Source: Pseudomonas sp. LFM046 (GTDB lineage: Bacteria > Pseudomonadota > Gammaproteobacteria > Pseudomonadales > Pseudomonadaceae). Taken from it: a DNA stretch of 64,000 nucleotides. The number at the start of each line of letters is the position of its first letter. The first letter of the stretch is position 1. The notes beneath the pieces were generated by a model, which saw nothing but the letters and a program-made list of their open reading frames with translations, did not search any database and was not told where the DNA came from. A program made the position numbers and the translations under genes. This document shows, in pieces, positions 43,712 to 53,127 of this stretch. The stretch lies in assembly GCF_000949385.2 (NCBI RefSeq), contig NZ_JYKO02000001.1, forward strand, positions 5,160,453-5,224,452, written 5' to 3'.

Positions 43712-44212
43712 ATGAGTCTTGTGATTCGCGATGCCGGCGAGGCTGACCTGCCCGGCATCCTCGCCATCTACAACGAGGCGGTGGAGCACACCACCGCGAT
43801 CTGGAACGAAACCCTGGTGGACCTGGCCAATCGCCGCACCTGGCTGGCCGAACGCAATGCCGCCGGCTTCCCGGTACTGGTGGCGGTGAACGATGCCGGC
43901 GAGGTGCTCGGCTACGCCAGCTACGGCACCTGGCGGACCATCGAGGGCTTCCGCCACACCGTGGAGCACTCGGTCTACGTGCGCGGCGACCAGCGCGGCC
44001 AGGGCCTGGGCCCTGCGCTGATGCAGGCGCTGATCGAGCGTGCCCGCCAGGCCAGCTTGCACGTGATGGTCGCCGCCATCGAATCCGAGAACACCGCGTC
44101 CATCCGCCTGCACGAGCGCCTCGGCTTCGTCACCACCGGGCAGATGCCCCAGGTGGGCCGCAAGTTCGGCCGCTGGCTCGACCTGACCTTCATGCAACTG
44201 ATCCTGGAGTGA
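43712..44212 (+). CDS. GNAT N-acetyltransferase (PhnO/PAT-like) inside urease operon
   Basis: The 166-residue protein is a GNAT with the acetyl-CoA loop [20 protein letters not shown] and the phosphinothricin-acetyltransferase-like N-terminus ([15 protein letters not shown]). The P. aeruginosa counterpart PA4866 acetylates methionine sulfoximine and related glutamate analogues. It lies 8 nt after ureA and 4 nt before ureB, so it must be co-transcribed with them. Its link to urea metabolism is not known. Confidence 0.92.
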   Translation: MSLVIRDAGEADLPGILAIYNEAVEHTTAIWNETLVDLANRRTWLAERNAAGFPVLVAVNDAGEVLGYASYGTWRTIEGFRHTVEHSVYVRGDQRGQGLGPALMQALIERARQASLHVMVAAIESENTASIRLHERLGFVTTGQMPQVGRKFGRWLDLTFMQLILE

Positions 44213-44216
44213 ATCG

Positions 44217-44522
44217 ATGATCCCCGGCGAATACCAGATTCAGGACGGCGAGATCGAACTCAATGCCGGCCGCCGCACCTTGACCCTTTCCGTGGCCAAC
44301 ACCGGCGACCGCCCGATCCAGGTCGGCTCCCACTACCACTTCTTCGAAACCAACGGTGCGCTGGCCTTCGACCGCGACAGCGCGCGGGGCATGCGCCTGA
44401 ACATCCCGGCCGGCACCGCCGTGCGCTTCGAGCCCGGCCAGAGCCGCGAGGTCGAGCTGGTGGAGCTGGCCGGCCTGCGCCGCGTGTTCGGCTTTACCGG
44501 CCAGGTGATGGGCGACCTGTAG
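44217..44522 (+). CDS. ureB: Urease beta subunit
   Basis: The 101-residue protein has the UreB landmarks [34 protein letters not shown] and [18 protein letters not shown]. It is the second structural subunit of the three-chain urease. It follows the GNAT gene by 4 nt and precedes a family C repeat and ureC. Confidence 0.97.
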   Translation: MIPGEYQIQDGEIELNAGRRTLTLSVANTGDRPIQVGSHYHFFETNGALAFDRDSARGMRLNIPAGTAVRFEPGQSREVELVELAGLRRVFGFTGQVMGDL

Positions 44523-44533
44523 CCCCCAGTTTG

Positions 44534-44608
44534 CGCAGGGTGGAAACGCCGAAGGCTTTTCCACCGTTCAAGTCTGCCGGTGGACAAAAAAGCGTTGTCC
44601 ACCCTACG
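44534..44608. repeat. Intergenic repeat, family C, between ureB and ureC
   Basis: It starts GCAGGGTGGAAACGC, has inner TTTTCCACCG and CCGGTGGACA arms, and ends TTGTCCACCCTACG. It fills most of the 101-nt gap upstream of ureC and ends just before its ribosome binding site. Confidence 0.75.
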
Positions 44609-44623
44609 GAAGGACCGGAAGCG

Positions 44624-46324
44624 ATGAAGATTTCCCGCCAAGCCTACGCCGACATGTTCGGCCCCACCGTCGGCGACAAGGTGCGCCTGGCCGACACCGA
44701 CCTGTGGATAGAAGTGGAGAAGGACTTCACCACCTATGGCGAAGAAGTGAAGTTCGGCGGTGGCAAGGTGATCCGTGACGGCATGGGCCAGGGCCAGCTG
44801 CTGGCGGTCGATGTGGTCGACACCCTGATCACCAACGCGCTGATCCTCGACCACTGGGGCGTGGTCAAGGCCGACGTCGGTCTCAAGGACGGGCGCATCA
44901 AAGCCATCGGCAAGGCCGGCAACCCGGACATCCAGCCTGACGTCAGCATCGCCGTCGGCGCCAGCACCGAAGTGATCGCAGGCGAAGGCATGATCCTCAC
45001 CGCCGGCGGCATCGACACCCACATCCACTTCATCTGCCCGCAGCAGATCGAAGAGGCGCTCATGAGCGGCGTCACCACCATGATCGGCGGTGGCACGGGC
45101 CCGGCCACCGGCACCAACGCCACCACCTGCACCTCGGGGCCGTGGCACATGGCGCGCATGCTCCAGGCCGCCGATGCCTTCCCGATGAACATCGGCTTCA
45201 CCGGCAAGGGCAACGCCTCGCTGCCCGAACCGCTGATCGAACAGGTGAAGGCCGGCGCCATTGGCCTCAAGCTCCACGAGGACTGGGGCACCACCCCGGC
45301 GGCCATCGACAACTGCCTGTCGGTCGCCGATCAGTACGACGTGCAGGTGGCCATCCACACTGACACCCTGAACGAATCCGGCTTCGTCGAGACCACCCTG
45401 GGCGCCTTCAAGGGCCGCACCATCCACACCTACCACACCGAAGGCGCCGGCGGCGGCCACGCCCCGGACATCATCAAGGCCTGCGGCTTGGCCAACGTGC
45501 TACCCAGCTCCACCAACCCGACGCGCCCCTTCACCCGCAACACCATCGACGAGCACCTGGACATGCTCATGGTCTGCCACCACCTGGACCCAAGCATCGC
45601 CGAGGACGTGGCCTTCGCCGAAAGCCGTATCCGCCGCGAGACCATCGCCGCCGAAGACATCCTCCACGACCTCGGCGCCTTCAGCATGATCAGCTCCGAC
45701 AGCCAGGCCATGGGCCGCGTGGGCGAAGTCATCACCCGCACCTGGCAGAGCGCCGACAAGATGAAGAAGCAACGCGGCGCCCTACCCGAGGACACCCCGG
45801 GCAACGACAACTTCCGCGCCAGACGCTACATCGCCAAGTACACCATCAACCCGGCCATCACCCACGGCATCAGCCATGAGGTGGGCTCGGTGGAAGTGGG
45901 CAAGTGGGCCGACCTGGTGCTCTGGCGTCCGGCCTTCTTCGGGGTGAAACCGAGCCTGATCCTGAAGGGCGGAGCCATCGCCGCCAGCCTGATGGGCGAC
46001 GCCAACGCCTCGATCCCCACCCCGCAGCCGGTGCACTACCGGCCGATGTTCGCCAGCTACGCCGGCAGCTGCCACGCCACCAGCATCACCTTCATCAGCC
46101 AGGCGGCGTTCGACGCCGGCGTGCCGGAACGCTTGGGGCTGAAGAAGCGGATCGGTGTGGTAAAGGGCTGCCGCGACGTACAGAAAAAGGACCTGATCCA
46201 CAACGGCTACACCCCGTCCATCGAGGTCGATCCGCAGAACTACCACGTGAAGGCCGACGGCCAACTGCTCTGGTGCGAACCGGCGGACGTGCTGCCGATG
46301 GCGCAGCGGTATTTCCTGTTCTGA
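44624..46324 (+). CDS. ureC: Urease alpha (catalytic) subunit
   Basis: The 566-residue amidohydrolase splits urea into ammonia and carbamate. All expected active-site residues are present: nickel ligands His133 and His135 (GIDTHIHF), carbamylated Lys216 ([12 protein letters not shown]), His245, His271 and Asp359, plus the mobile flap Cys318-His319 (MVCHH). Substrate binding and catalysis should therefore be intact. ATG 44624 follows AAGGA and gives the standard length. Confidence 0.98.
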   Translation: MKISRQAYADMFGPTVGDKVRLADTDLWIEVEKDFTTYGEEVKFGGGKVIRDGMGQGQLLAVDVVDTLITNALILDHWGVVKADVGLKDGRIKAIGKAGNPDIQPDVSIAVGASTEVIAGEGMILTAGGIDTHIHFICPQQIEEALMSGVTTMIGGGTGPATGTNATTCTSGPWHMARMLQAADAFPMNIGFTGKGNASLPEPLIEQVKAGAIGLKLHEDWGTTPAAIDNCLSVADQYDVQVAIHTDTLNESGFVETTLGAFKGRTIHTYHTEGAGGGHAPDIIKACGLANVLPSSTNPTRPFTRNTIDEHLDMLMVCHHLDPSIAEDVAFAESRIRRETIAAEDILHDLGAFSMISSDSQAMGRVGEVITRTWQSADKMKKQRGALPEDTPGNDNFRARRYIAKYTINPAITHGISHEVGSVEVGKWADLVLWRPAFFGVKPSLILKGGAIAASLMGDANASIPTPQPVHYRPMFASYAGSCHATSITFISQAAFDAGVPERLGLKKRIGVVKGCRDVQKKDLIHNGYTPSIEVDPQNYHVKADGQLLWCEPADVLPMAQRYFLF

Positions 46325-46361
46325 CGTCACACAGAGCGCGTGGGATGCAGGTTGGTCCGAC

Positions 46362-46628
46362 CTATCGCAACTGACTGTCCTTGCTCCCCCGCCGGTTGTA
46401 CCCGGTGAAGGCGGCGTTTTCCTTGTCATGCTCGGCCTGGCAATTGACGCACAGGCGCACGCCGGGGATGGCCTTGCGGCGGGCTTCGGGAATAGAGGCG
46501 TCGCATTCTTCGCAGTGCGTCAGGCTTTCGCCTTTCGGCAACTGGCTGCGCGCACGCTGGATCGCGTCTTCGATGGTGCTGTCGATCTGTTCCTGGACGG
46601 CGCCGTCGCCGGCCCAACCGCTTGCCAT
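46362..46628 (-). CDS. DksA/TraR family C4 zinc-finger protein (YbiI-like)
   Basis: The 88-residue protein has a four-cysteine zinc finger (Cys39, Cys42, Cys60, Cys63) with the IPEARRKAIPGVRLCVNCQ pattern of YbiI-like DksA relatives. It lacks the long coiled coil with the acidic tip that full-length DksA inserts into RNA polymerase, so a DksA-like role is uncertain. It converges on ureC. Confidence 0.9.
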   Translation of the reverse strand: MASGWAGDGAVQEQIDSTIEDAIQRARSQLPKGESLTHCEECDASIPEARRKAIPGVRLCVNCQAEHDKENAAFTGYNRRGSKDSQLR

Positions 46629-46734
46629 GCTGACCTCCTGATCGGTTCGGAACCCATGGAACCGATATGGGGTGATGGTCAGCGCTTTTGCAAGGGTGGG
46701 GGTCGGCAGGCGACAAGCGGATGTCGCGGTGGAC

Positions 46735-47601
46735 TTATTCCTTGACGTCCATGAACTCCTCGGCCCAGACGATGTACTCCTCGGGCAGGGTGTACTTGTG
46801 GGTCAGCTCGGTGGCGGTGAGTTCCTCGCCGGTGGCGACCTGGCGCTGGTCGCGCAGGCAGTCGTAGGTGGCCTTGATGGCGGCGAAGTAGGCGGCGTGG
46901 CCGTTGACCACGATGCGCACGCCGAGGCGGGCGAGGCGCTCGTTGTCGCGCAGCTTGGGGTTGCCGTAGGTCACCAGCATCAACGGGATGCTCAGGTGCT
47001 CGGCGATCTTTTCCAGATGCTCGAAGTCCGCCACGCCGACCATGCAGATGCCGTCGGCGCCGGCGGCCTGGTAGGCCTTGGTGCGCTTGATCACTTCGTC
47101 CACCGCCAGCACCCCGGCATTGGTGCGGGCGATGATGGCGAGGTCCGGATCGACGCGCGCTTCCAGGGCCGCGCGGATCTTGCCGACGCCCTCTTCCACC
47201 GGGATCAGGTCGGTGGACTTGCGGCCGAACTGGGCTGGCAGCAGGGTGTCCTCGATGGTCAGGGCGGCGATGCCGGCGCGCTCCAGTTCGACCACGGTGC
47301 GCATCACGTTGAGGGCGTTGCCGTAACCGTGGTCGGCGTCGGCGATCACCGGCAGGCGGGAAACGCGGCCGATGCGGGTGGCCTGCTCGACGAATTCGCT
47401 GAGGGTGATCAGGGCGAAATCGGGCGCGGCGAGTACCTGCAGGGAGGCCACCGAACCGCCGAGAATGCCCACCTCGAAGCCGAGGTCGGCGGCGATGCGG
47501 GCGGACATGGGGTCGAACACCGAGGCGGTGTGGAAGCAGGAATCCGAATCCAGCAACGCACGGAAAGCCGTGCGCAACTCGTGATGAGAAGCTCTACGCA
47601 T
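46735..47601 (-). CDS. Oxaloacetate decarboxylase of the PEP mutase/isocitrate lyase superfamily
   Basis: The 288-residue protein is a (beta/alpha)8 barrel with the metal-binding block [20 protein letters not shown] and the [13 protein letters not shown] loop. It corresponds to P. aeruginosa PA4872, shown biochemically to be a metal-dependent oxaloacetate decarboxylase, and retains the histidine-containing [13 protein letters not shown] segment. It is monocistronic by position and divergent from the DnaK-like gene. Confidence 0.92.
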   Translation of the reverse strand: MRRASHHELRTAFRALLDSDSCFHTASVFDPMSARIAADLGFEVGILGGSVASLQVLAAPDFALITLSEFVEQATRIGRVSRLPVIADADHGYGNALNVMRTVVELERAGIAALTIEDTLLPAQFGRKSTDLIPVEEGVGKIRAALEARVDPDLAIIARTNAGVLAVDEVIKRTKAYQAAGADGICMVGVADFEHLEKIAEHLSIPLMLVTYGNPKLRDNERLARLGVRIVVNGHAAYFAAIKATYDCLRDQRQVATGEELTATELTHKYTLPEEYIVWAEEFMDVKE

Positions 47602-47913
47602 AGGGGCACCAAAAGTTCAGAGGGGGGTCAGGATCGAGCCGGCTCCACAACTCTGGCGCCGGCGCCCCCGTTTTTCCATTGTCAGACTGCGCCCATTCTA
47701 ACGGATCAGTCTTTCAGTCCGCTAAAAGGCGCCTGCGCCTGGTCCGGCCCTTGGTCAGGCTACAAGTTGCCACCGACTTTGAGGGCTGGCCTTTGCGTGG
47801 GATTCAGGTACGTCTGGTGGACAAAGTGGCCTAGCCACCGCGACGAACTGCGCCGGACAACCTCGTCGTCCTCACGTACACTGCGCGGCCGTTTTTTTCG
47901 GAACACCCGCGAC
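47602..47913. other. Divergent intergenic region before the DnaK-like gene
   Basis: Apart from the promoter candidate at 47854-47882 no feature is evident in this 312-nt gap. A GGCGCC-rich stretch near 47693-47705 (GGCGCCGGCGCC) is a short palindrome upstream of the decarboxylase gene. Confidence 0.4.
47854..47882 (+). promoter_or_regulatory. Candidate sigma-70 promoter of the DnaK-like gene
   Basis: CGGACA at 47854-47859 (four of six -35 bases) lies 17 bp from TACACT at 47877-47882. The start codon is 32 nt further on. Confidence 0.45.
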
Positions 47914-49179
47914 ATGAGCAACGTCCTCCCCGCCCAGGCCCTGGGCATCGACTTCGGTACCTCCAACTCCACCGTCGGCTGGTGGCGCCCGGATGTGGAG
48001 CCGCTGATCGCCCTGGAGGACGACAAGTTCACCCTGCCCTCGGTGGTCTTCTTCAACACCGAGGAACGCCGCCCGGCCTATGGCCGCCAGGCCCTGCACG
48101 AGTACCTGGAGGGCTACGAAGGCCGCCTGATGCGCTCGCTGAAGAGCCTGCTGGGCTCGCCGCTGCTCAAGAGCGAGACCACGGTGCTGGGCAGCGCCCT
48201 GCCCTTCAAGGACCTGCTGGGCCTGTTCATCGGCCAGCTCAAGCAGCGCGCCGAAGCCACCGCTGGCCGTGAGTTCGAGCAAGTGGTGCTGGGCCGCCCG
48301 GTGTTCTTCGTCGACGACGATGCCGAGGCCGACCAGGAAGCCCAGAACACCCTGGTGGCGGTGGCAAAGAAGCTCGGTTTCAAGGACGTCTCCTTCCAGT
48401 ACGAACCCATCGCGGCCGCCTTCGACTACGAGCGGGAAATCCAGCGCGAGGAACTGGTGCTGATCGTCGACATCGGCGGCGGTACCTCGGACTTCTCCCT
48501 GGTGCGCCTCTCGCCCCAGCGCCGTGAAATAGCCGAGCGCCAGGACGACATCCTCGCCACCGGCGGCGTGCACATCGGCGGTACCGACTTCGACAAGCAG
48601 CTCAGCCTGCAGGGCGTGATGCCGCTGTTCGGCTACGGCAGCCGGATGAAGAGCGACGCGCTGATGCCCACCAGCTACCACCTGAACCTGGCCACCTGGC
48701 ACACCATCAACGCGGTCTACGCGCAGAAGTCCCAGCTGGCCCTGAAGAACATGCGCTACGACATCGTCGACACCACCGGCATCGACCGCCTGTTCAGCCT
48801 GATCGAGCAGCGCGCCGGCCACTGGCTGGCGATCCAGGTGGAAGACAGCAAGATCGCCCTGACCGAAACCGAGAGCCGCCGCATCGACCTGGCGCGCGTC
48901 GAGCCGGGCCTGGCCGTGGACCTGACCCGCCCGCTGTTCGAAGGCGCCATCGACGACCTGCTGGTACGCATCCGCGCCAGCGTCGACGCGCTGCTGACCC
49001 AGGCTGGCGTCAGCGCCGACCAGGTCGACACCCTGTTCTTCACCGGTGGCTCCAGCGGCATCCCGGCGCTGCGCCAGAGCGTGGCGGCCATGCTGCCCAA
49101 CGCCCGCCAGGTGGAAGGCAACCTGTTCGGCAGCATCGGCAGCGGCCTGGCCATCGAGGCGAAAAAGCGTTACGGCTGA
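47914..49179 (+). CDS. yegD: DnaK-like (YegD-type) Hsp70 family protein
   Basis: The predicted 421-residue protein has the actin/Hsp70 ATPase signatures LGIDFGTSNSTVG, YEPIAAAFDYE, IVDIGGGTSDFSLV and FFTGGSSGIPALR. It lacks the Hsp70 substrate-binding domain and lid, as does E. coli YegD. It is therefore an ATPase of unknown partner. ATG 47914 is clear from homology; the frame stays open far upstream but antisense to the decarboxylase gene. Confidence 0.92.
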   Translation: MSNVLPAQALGIDFGTSNSTVGWWRPDVEPLIALEDDKFTLPSVVFFNTEERRPAYGRQALHEYLEGYEGRLMRSLKSLLGSPLLKSETTVLGSALPFKDLLGLFIGQLKQRAEATAGREFEQVVLGRPVFFVDDDAEADQEAQNTLVAVAKKLGFKDVSFQYEPIAAAFDYEREIQREELVLIVDIGGGTSDFSLVRLSPQRREIAERQDDILATGGVHIGGTDFDKQLSLQGVMPLFGYGSRMKSDALMPTSYHLNLATWHTINAVYAQKSQLALKNMRYDIVDTTGIDRLFSLIEQRAGHWLAIQVEDSKIALTETESRRIDLARVEPGLAVDLTRPLFEGAIDDLLVRIRASVDALLTQAGVSADQVDTLFFTGGSSGIPALRQSVAAMLPNARQVEGNLFGSIGSGLAIEAKKRYG

Positions 49180-49282
49180 CCGTTCATCGGTAAACCGGCC
49201 CGGCCCCGGCGGTCGGGCGTTCCCGGCGGACTAGGCTCAACTCCATCGCGGGTGAGCCCGCGTCAGTCAGGGAATACGCGCC

Positions 49283-49654
49283 ATGAGCAAACATGGGTTG
49301 ATGCTGGCCTGTGCGCTGACCGCAATGGCCGGATGCGCCAGCAAATACGAGAACCCCACGGACTACTACACCTACCGCGACGAGCCCCTGGTCAAACAGG
49401 TGGAAGAAGGCATGACCGAGCAGCAGGTGCGAACCATCGGCGGCCCACCGTCTTCCTCCGTTCGCCGAGTCGTCAGCAAAGGCGTCTGCAACAACTACGT
49501 CCTCAACAAGGACGGGCACCAGCAGGCCTATCACGTCAGCTTCGACGGCAGTGGCCGGGTCGAGGAACAAGGCTTCATGACCTGTGAGCAGCGGGAACAG
49601 GTCGAGCGCGAAAAGGCCGAGAAACGCCAGATCGGCGGAGGCGGCGGTTACTGA
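49283..49654 (+). CDS. OsmE-like SmpA/OmlA-domain lipoprotein, copy 1
   Basis: The 123-residue protein has a lipoprotein signal (MSKHGLMLACALTAMAGCAS, lipobox MAGC) and one SmpA/BamE-like domain (LVKQVEEGMTEQQVRTIGGP). It resembles OsmE, an osmotically induced outer-membrane lipoprotein. The tail QIGGGGGY is not in the second copy at 49897. Two conserved cysteines (CNNY, MTCEQ) may form a disulfide. Confidence 0.88.
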   Translation: MSKHGLMLACALTAMAGCASKYENPTDYYTYRDEPLVKQVEEGMTEQQVRTIGGPPSSSVRRVVSKGVCNNYVLNKDGHQQAYHVSFDGSGRVEEQGFMTCEQREQVEREKAEKRQIGGGGGY

Positions 49655-49896
49655 GTGGGGCAGTGACCGGGCGGTCAACATGGAATGAACAGAGCGTCGC
49701 CCTGGTGGCTCATCGACACATCGGCTGAAAGGCCCGTGCGGCGCGGTTTTCAGCCCTTCAGCCAGGCATTTCGCCAGCTGCTGGCGCAATGCCGTCCATC
49801 GCCTGGTTCACATCCTGGCGCTCTCGGGCGAACTCTCCCCACCTTCCGATGTTCCAAGCGCTGTATTTCAACTGCGTTAACCCACGAGGACCCATG

Positions 49897-50235
49897 ATGT
49901 ACAAGCAAGCGCTTGTCATGGCTTGTGCCCTGGCATCAATGGCGGGCTGCGCCAGCAAGATCGAGAATCCAACGGATTACATCACCTTTCGCAACCAGCC
50001 CCTGGTGAAGGAAGTCGAGCCCGGCATGAGCCGTCAGCAGGTGCTGATCATCGGCGGCCGCCCCTCCTCCGTTGTCCAGCGCAGTGTGCATCCGGGTTCC
50101 TGCAACAACTACATCCTCAATGAAGAAGGCCACCAGCAGCCCTACCACATCAGCTTCGACAGCACTGGCCGGGTGCGCCACAAGGGCTTCATGACCTGCG
50201 GCCAGCGCGAGCTGGTGGAGCGCGACCAGCTCTGA
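49897..50235 (+). CDS. osmE: OsmE-like SmpA/OmlA-domain lipoprotein, copy 2
   Basis: The 112-residue protein has a lipoprotein signal (MYKQALVMACALASMAGCAS) and an SmpA-type domain nearly parallel to copy 1 (LVKEVEPGMSRQQVLIIGGR, PGSCNNYILNEEGHQQPYH). The ATG at 49897 has GAGGA at better spacing than the ATG one codon upstream. The two genes form a tandem duplication with a 242-nt gap containing no evident feature. Confidence 0.88.
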   Translation: MYKQALVMACALASMAGCASKIENPTDYITFRNQPLVKEVEPGMSRQQVLIIGGRPSSVVQRSVHPGSCNNYILNEEGHQQPYHISFDSTGRVRHKGFMTCGQRELVERDQL

Positions 50236-50242
50236 ACCACAC

Positions 50243-52285
50243 CTAGCGCTTGCGCATCTGGCTCAGCAACGGCGCGCAGGTATTGCCTTCCTCGCCGCCC
50301 GCCGCTGGCGCCACCAGTGCCAGCAGCGCCGCAGCCGGCGCTACCGCCACTCCAAGGGCCACCATGCCCGCGCCGCGCACCACCAGCGGTACCGTCTGCA
50401 CCCCGGCCTGGGGCTTCTTGAAGGTCCCACGCACGTAGAGCGGCGAACGCAGCGAGAACACCCGCATCCCCTTTGATTCCGGATTGACGCTGAGGTCCAG
50501 CCGTTCGTTGCGGAAGTTCGCACTGCCGTCCACCCGCACCAAGGCATTCTCGGTATCGAAGACGAACAGACGCGGGGTCATCAGGCCGGATTTCAGCCCC
50601 ATGTCCGCCACCGCGCAGTTGATCTTCACTTCCTCGTCACCGAACAGCCGCCCCACCACGTAGTTGCCCACATTGAGCCCGGCGATCTCCATCAGGTTGC
50701 GGCTGATGGTGCCGTCATTGACCAGCATCTGCAGGTCGCCGTTGGCCGTACCCAGCAGCGCTGCCACCGAGTTGCCGGTGCCGGACAGTTCCGCCGTGCC
50801 GTTCAGCTCGCCCAGGCTGCTGCGCATCGACTGGACGTTAGGGAACAGCTCCTTGAGCTTGAAGTGCTGCGCCTGCAGCCGCGCCTTGCCGGCAAGCGGG
50901 GCGCGACGGCCATCGAGCCGGACAGTGGCGTCCAGGTTGCCGCCAGCCACGCCAAAGCGCAGGGGCTCCAGGCTGAGCACGCCATCTTCCAGCACGACAT
51001 GGGTCGATAGGTCGGTGAAGGGCAGTTTCTCGCTGTGCTGGATGCGCTTGCCGGCAAAGTTCACATCGGCGTCCATCACCCGCCAGCGCTCGGTGCGGAA
51101 TTCTTCCACCGGCAGCACCTTGTCCGCTGGTTGGCGGCTGGCAACGCCACGGGCCTTCTGGCCCGCCTGGGAGTCTGCGCCGATCAGCGGCGCCAGATCG
51201 GCGAAACGCAGCTGCTCCGAGGTCAAGGTGCCGGACAGCTTGGGCCGGGGCTGGCTGGCGACGTAGGTGAGGTCACCATGGATATCGCTGCCGCCGATGT
51301 GGCCGTTGAACCCCTGGTAACGGAACTCCGCACCGCTTGGCTCCCGCAGCTTGGCCACCAGCCGGCCGTCGGTGGAATAGGCCGGGGTTTCCGGCAGGGT
51401 GACGCCGGTCAGCGGGTAGAGTTGCGCCAGGCTCTTGCCGGACAGCTGCAGCCGCAAGTCCAGGGCGCCCAGCGCGCGGGGATCCGTCAGGGTGCCCAGC
51501 AGGACGATGCGCGTGTCGCCGGCCCGGATGTCCGCCTGCAGGGGAAAGGGCAGGTCGGCGTTCTGCAAGGCCAGCAGCCCGCCCACCTTGCCGCTGCCAT
51601 TCAGCGGCTGGCCCCGGTAGCTGCCCTTGGCCTGCCAGCCGAAGGCGTAGTCCTGGGCGCTGGCGGTGGCCGGCCTGAGGCCCTTGGCCGGGAGCAGTTC
51701 GCTGAAGGGGATGGGCTTGCCGAGCGGGTCGACCAGGATGTCGAGGCGCGTGCGGGTCTGGGCATCGTCCACCTGGATGCGTCCCTTGTCGAAACCGATG
51801 GTGCCGATATCGAGGGTCCAGCCGGAGGCCTCCTCGCCTTCCGGTTTGGCGGGCAGTTCGAAGGTCCAGTTGTTGCGACCGTCCTCCAGCCGCCGGACGC
51901 TGGCCTGGGGGCCGCTCAGGTCGATACGCGGGATGCTCAGTTGCTGCCAGAGCAGGGGCAGCGGCGCGATGCGGAACTCCACCCGCTGCAGGCTGACGAA
52001 ATCCCCGCCCTTGGCCCACTCGGGATTGCCCAGGCGCAGTTGCTCAGCCACGAAATGGGGCCAGGGCACCAGCGCCCGCCAGCCACCCTCCCCGACTTCG
52101 CGCTGCCAGATCACGCTCAGCTCCCCCTCGATGGCGAAGGGCCGCCCCAGCTCGGCGGAAACCCGCTCGTTGAGCGCCGGCCGGATACGATTCCAGTCGA
52201 AGGTCGCCACCAGCGCCAGCAGGGCCGCCAGCAACAGCACCAGCGCCAGCAACGTCCTGGTCAGGATGCGTAGACCTCGTGTCAT
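50243..52285 (-). CDS. AsmA family protein
   Basis: The 680-residue protein has one N-terminal membrane anchor (LTRTLLALVLLLAALLALVA), a conserved AsmA N-terminus (ATFDWNRIRPALNERVSAEL, GRPFAIEGELSV) and an AsmA-2 C-terminal block (AELSGTGNSVAALLGTANGD). AsmA-like proteins are inner-membrane anchored, extend through the periplasm and are linked to lipid transport to the outer membrane. The ATG at 52285 follows GGGAGA. It converges on the osmE pair with only 7 nt between stops. Confidence 0.9.
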   Translation of the reverse strand: MTRGLRILTRTLLALVLLLAALLALVATFDWNRIRPALNERVSAELGRPFAIEGELSVIWQREVGEGGWRALVPWPHFVAEQLRLGNPEWAKGGDFVSLQRVEFRIAPLPLLWQQLSIPRIDLSGPQASVRRLEDGRNNWTFELPAKPEGEEASGWTLDIGTIGFDKGRIQVDDAQTRTRLDILVDPLGKPIPFSELLPAKGLRPATASAQDYAFGWQAKGSYRGQPLNGSGKVGGLLALQNADLPFPLQADIRAGDTRIVLLGTLTDPRALGALDLRLQLSGKSLAQLYPLTGVTLPETPAYSTDGRLVAKLREPSGAEFRYQGFNGHIGGSDIHGDLTYVASQPRPKLSGTLTSEQLRFADLAPLIGADSQAGQKARGVASRQPADKVLPVEEFRTERWRVMDADVNFAGKRIQHSEKLPFTDLSTHVVLEDGVLSLEPLRFGVAGGNLDATVRLDGRRAPLAGKARLQAQHFKLKELFPNVQSMRSSLGELNGTAELSGTGNSVAALLGTANGDLQMLVNDGTISRNLMEIAGLNVGNYVVGRLFGDEEVKINCAVADMGLKSGLMTPRLFVFDTENALVRVDGSANFRNERLDLSVNPESKGMRVFSLRSPLYVRGTFKKPQAGVQTVPLVVRGAGMVALGVAVAPAAALLALVAPAAGGEEGNTCAPLLSQMRKR

Positions 52286-52569
52286 GCACTTCTCCCCTTT
52301 GCCCACGGCAGCCCCTTCCGGTGCGCCCTGATGTCCTTGCCTTATCGACCCGCTGATTGGCCGGGATACTCAGTCCAACCGTCGAATGCGGTTGGCCGAA
52401 ACCCCGGAAGATGACTGGAGGATAAGCGCAAGACCTTGATTGTAAAGGGGTCCATGGACCATTAACGGCGTCGATGTTCTCTATCGCGTCTGTTCACTTT
52501 TTAATCGACGCCCCATCCGTAAGATTGGCTCCGTACCCAGTTTCCAGCCCCCCACGAGGAGCCCAGATC

Positions 52570-53127
52570 ATGAAAACCCAAGCCTTCGCCGCCCTGTTCT
52601 TCGCCACCCTGACCAGCACTGCCTTCGCCCTGCCGTCCGACCCGCAGCCGGTGCTGGGCGAATCGAAAGACACCAGCCACATCCAGGTCATCGACCCGGT
52701 TGCCGCCGATGGCAGCTTCATGGTTCTGGACCGCGTCGCTGAAAGTGGTTCCGATCGCACCAACGGCATCCGTGTCGCCGAAAGCGGTTCCGACCGCACC
52801 AATGGAGTCCGCGTTGCCGAAAGCGGTTCTGATCGCACCAACGGCGTCCGTGTTGCCGAAAGCGGTTCTGATCGCACCAATGGCCTCCGCGTTGCCGAAA
52901 GCGGTTCTGATCGCACCAATGGCCTCCGCGTTGCCGAAAGCGGTTCTGATCGCACCAATGGCCTCCGCGTTGCCGAAGGCGACTTCATGGTTCTGGACCG
53001 TGTCGCTGAGAGCGGTTCCGATCGCACCCATGGCGTCCGCGTCGCTGAAAGCGGTTCCGACCGCACCAAGGCCTTCGACGTAGCCGAAGGTGGCGCCGAC
53101 CGCACCAGCGCCAACCGCATCGGTTGA
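52570..53127 (+). CDS. Secreted protein of tandem 13-residue repeats
   Basis: The 185-residue protein has a signal peptide (MKTQAFAALFFATLTSTAFA) and then about ten copies of a 13-residue unit, VAESGSDRTNGxR. The run is broken once by a GDFMVLDR insert that copies the GSFMVLDR just before the array. At the DNA level the unit is 39 bp and nearly identical between neighbours. Similar VAEGGSDR repeats occur in short uncharacterised Pseudomonas exported proteins, sometimes labelled phage infection protein without good evidence. It has its own strong terminator. Other frames are open only because of the repeats. Confidence 0.8.
   Translation: MKTQAFAALFFATLTSTAFALPSDPQPVLGESKDTSHIQVIDPVAADGSFMVLDRVAESGSDRTNGIRVAESGSDRTNGVRVAESGSDRTNGVRVAESGSDRTNGLRVAESGSDRTNGLRVAESGSDRTNGLRVAEGDFMVLDRVAESGSDRTHGVRVAESGSDRTKAFDVAEGGADRTSANRIG
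52735..53118 (+). repeat. 39-bp tandem repeat array
   Basis: Units start at 52735, 52774, 52813, 52852, 52891 and 52930, then a broken unit with insert (52969-53001), then 53002, 53041 and 53080. Units four to six are almost identical, pointing to recent slippage or unequal exchange. It is in frame with the coding sequence. Confidence 0.9.

Noticed and set aside
46672-47913. N-terminal extension of the DnaK-like protein by about 410 codons
   Set aside because: It would be antisense to the oxaloacetate decarboxylase gene; the Hsp70 homology starts at the ATG at 47914.
52735-53118. Regular 39-bp repeats that might be read as a CRISPR array
   Set aside because: Units are contiguous with no unique spacers, are in frame within a signal-peptide protein, and no cas gene is present.
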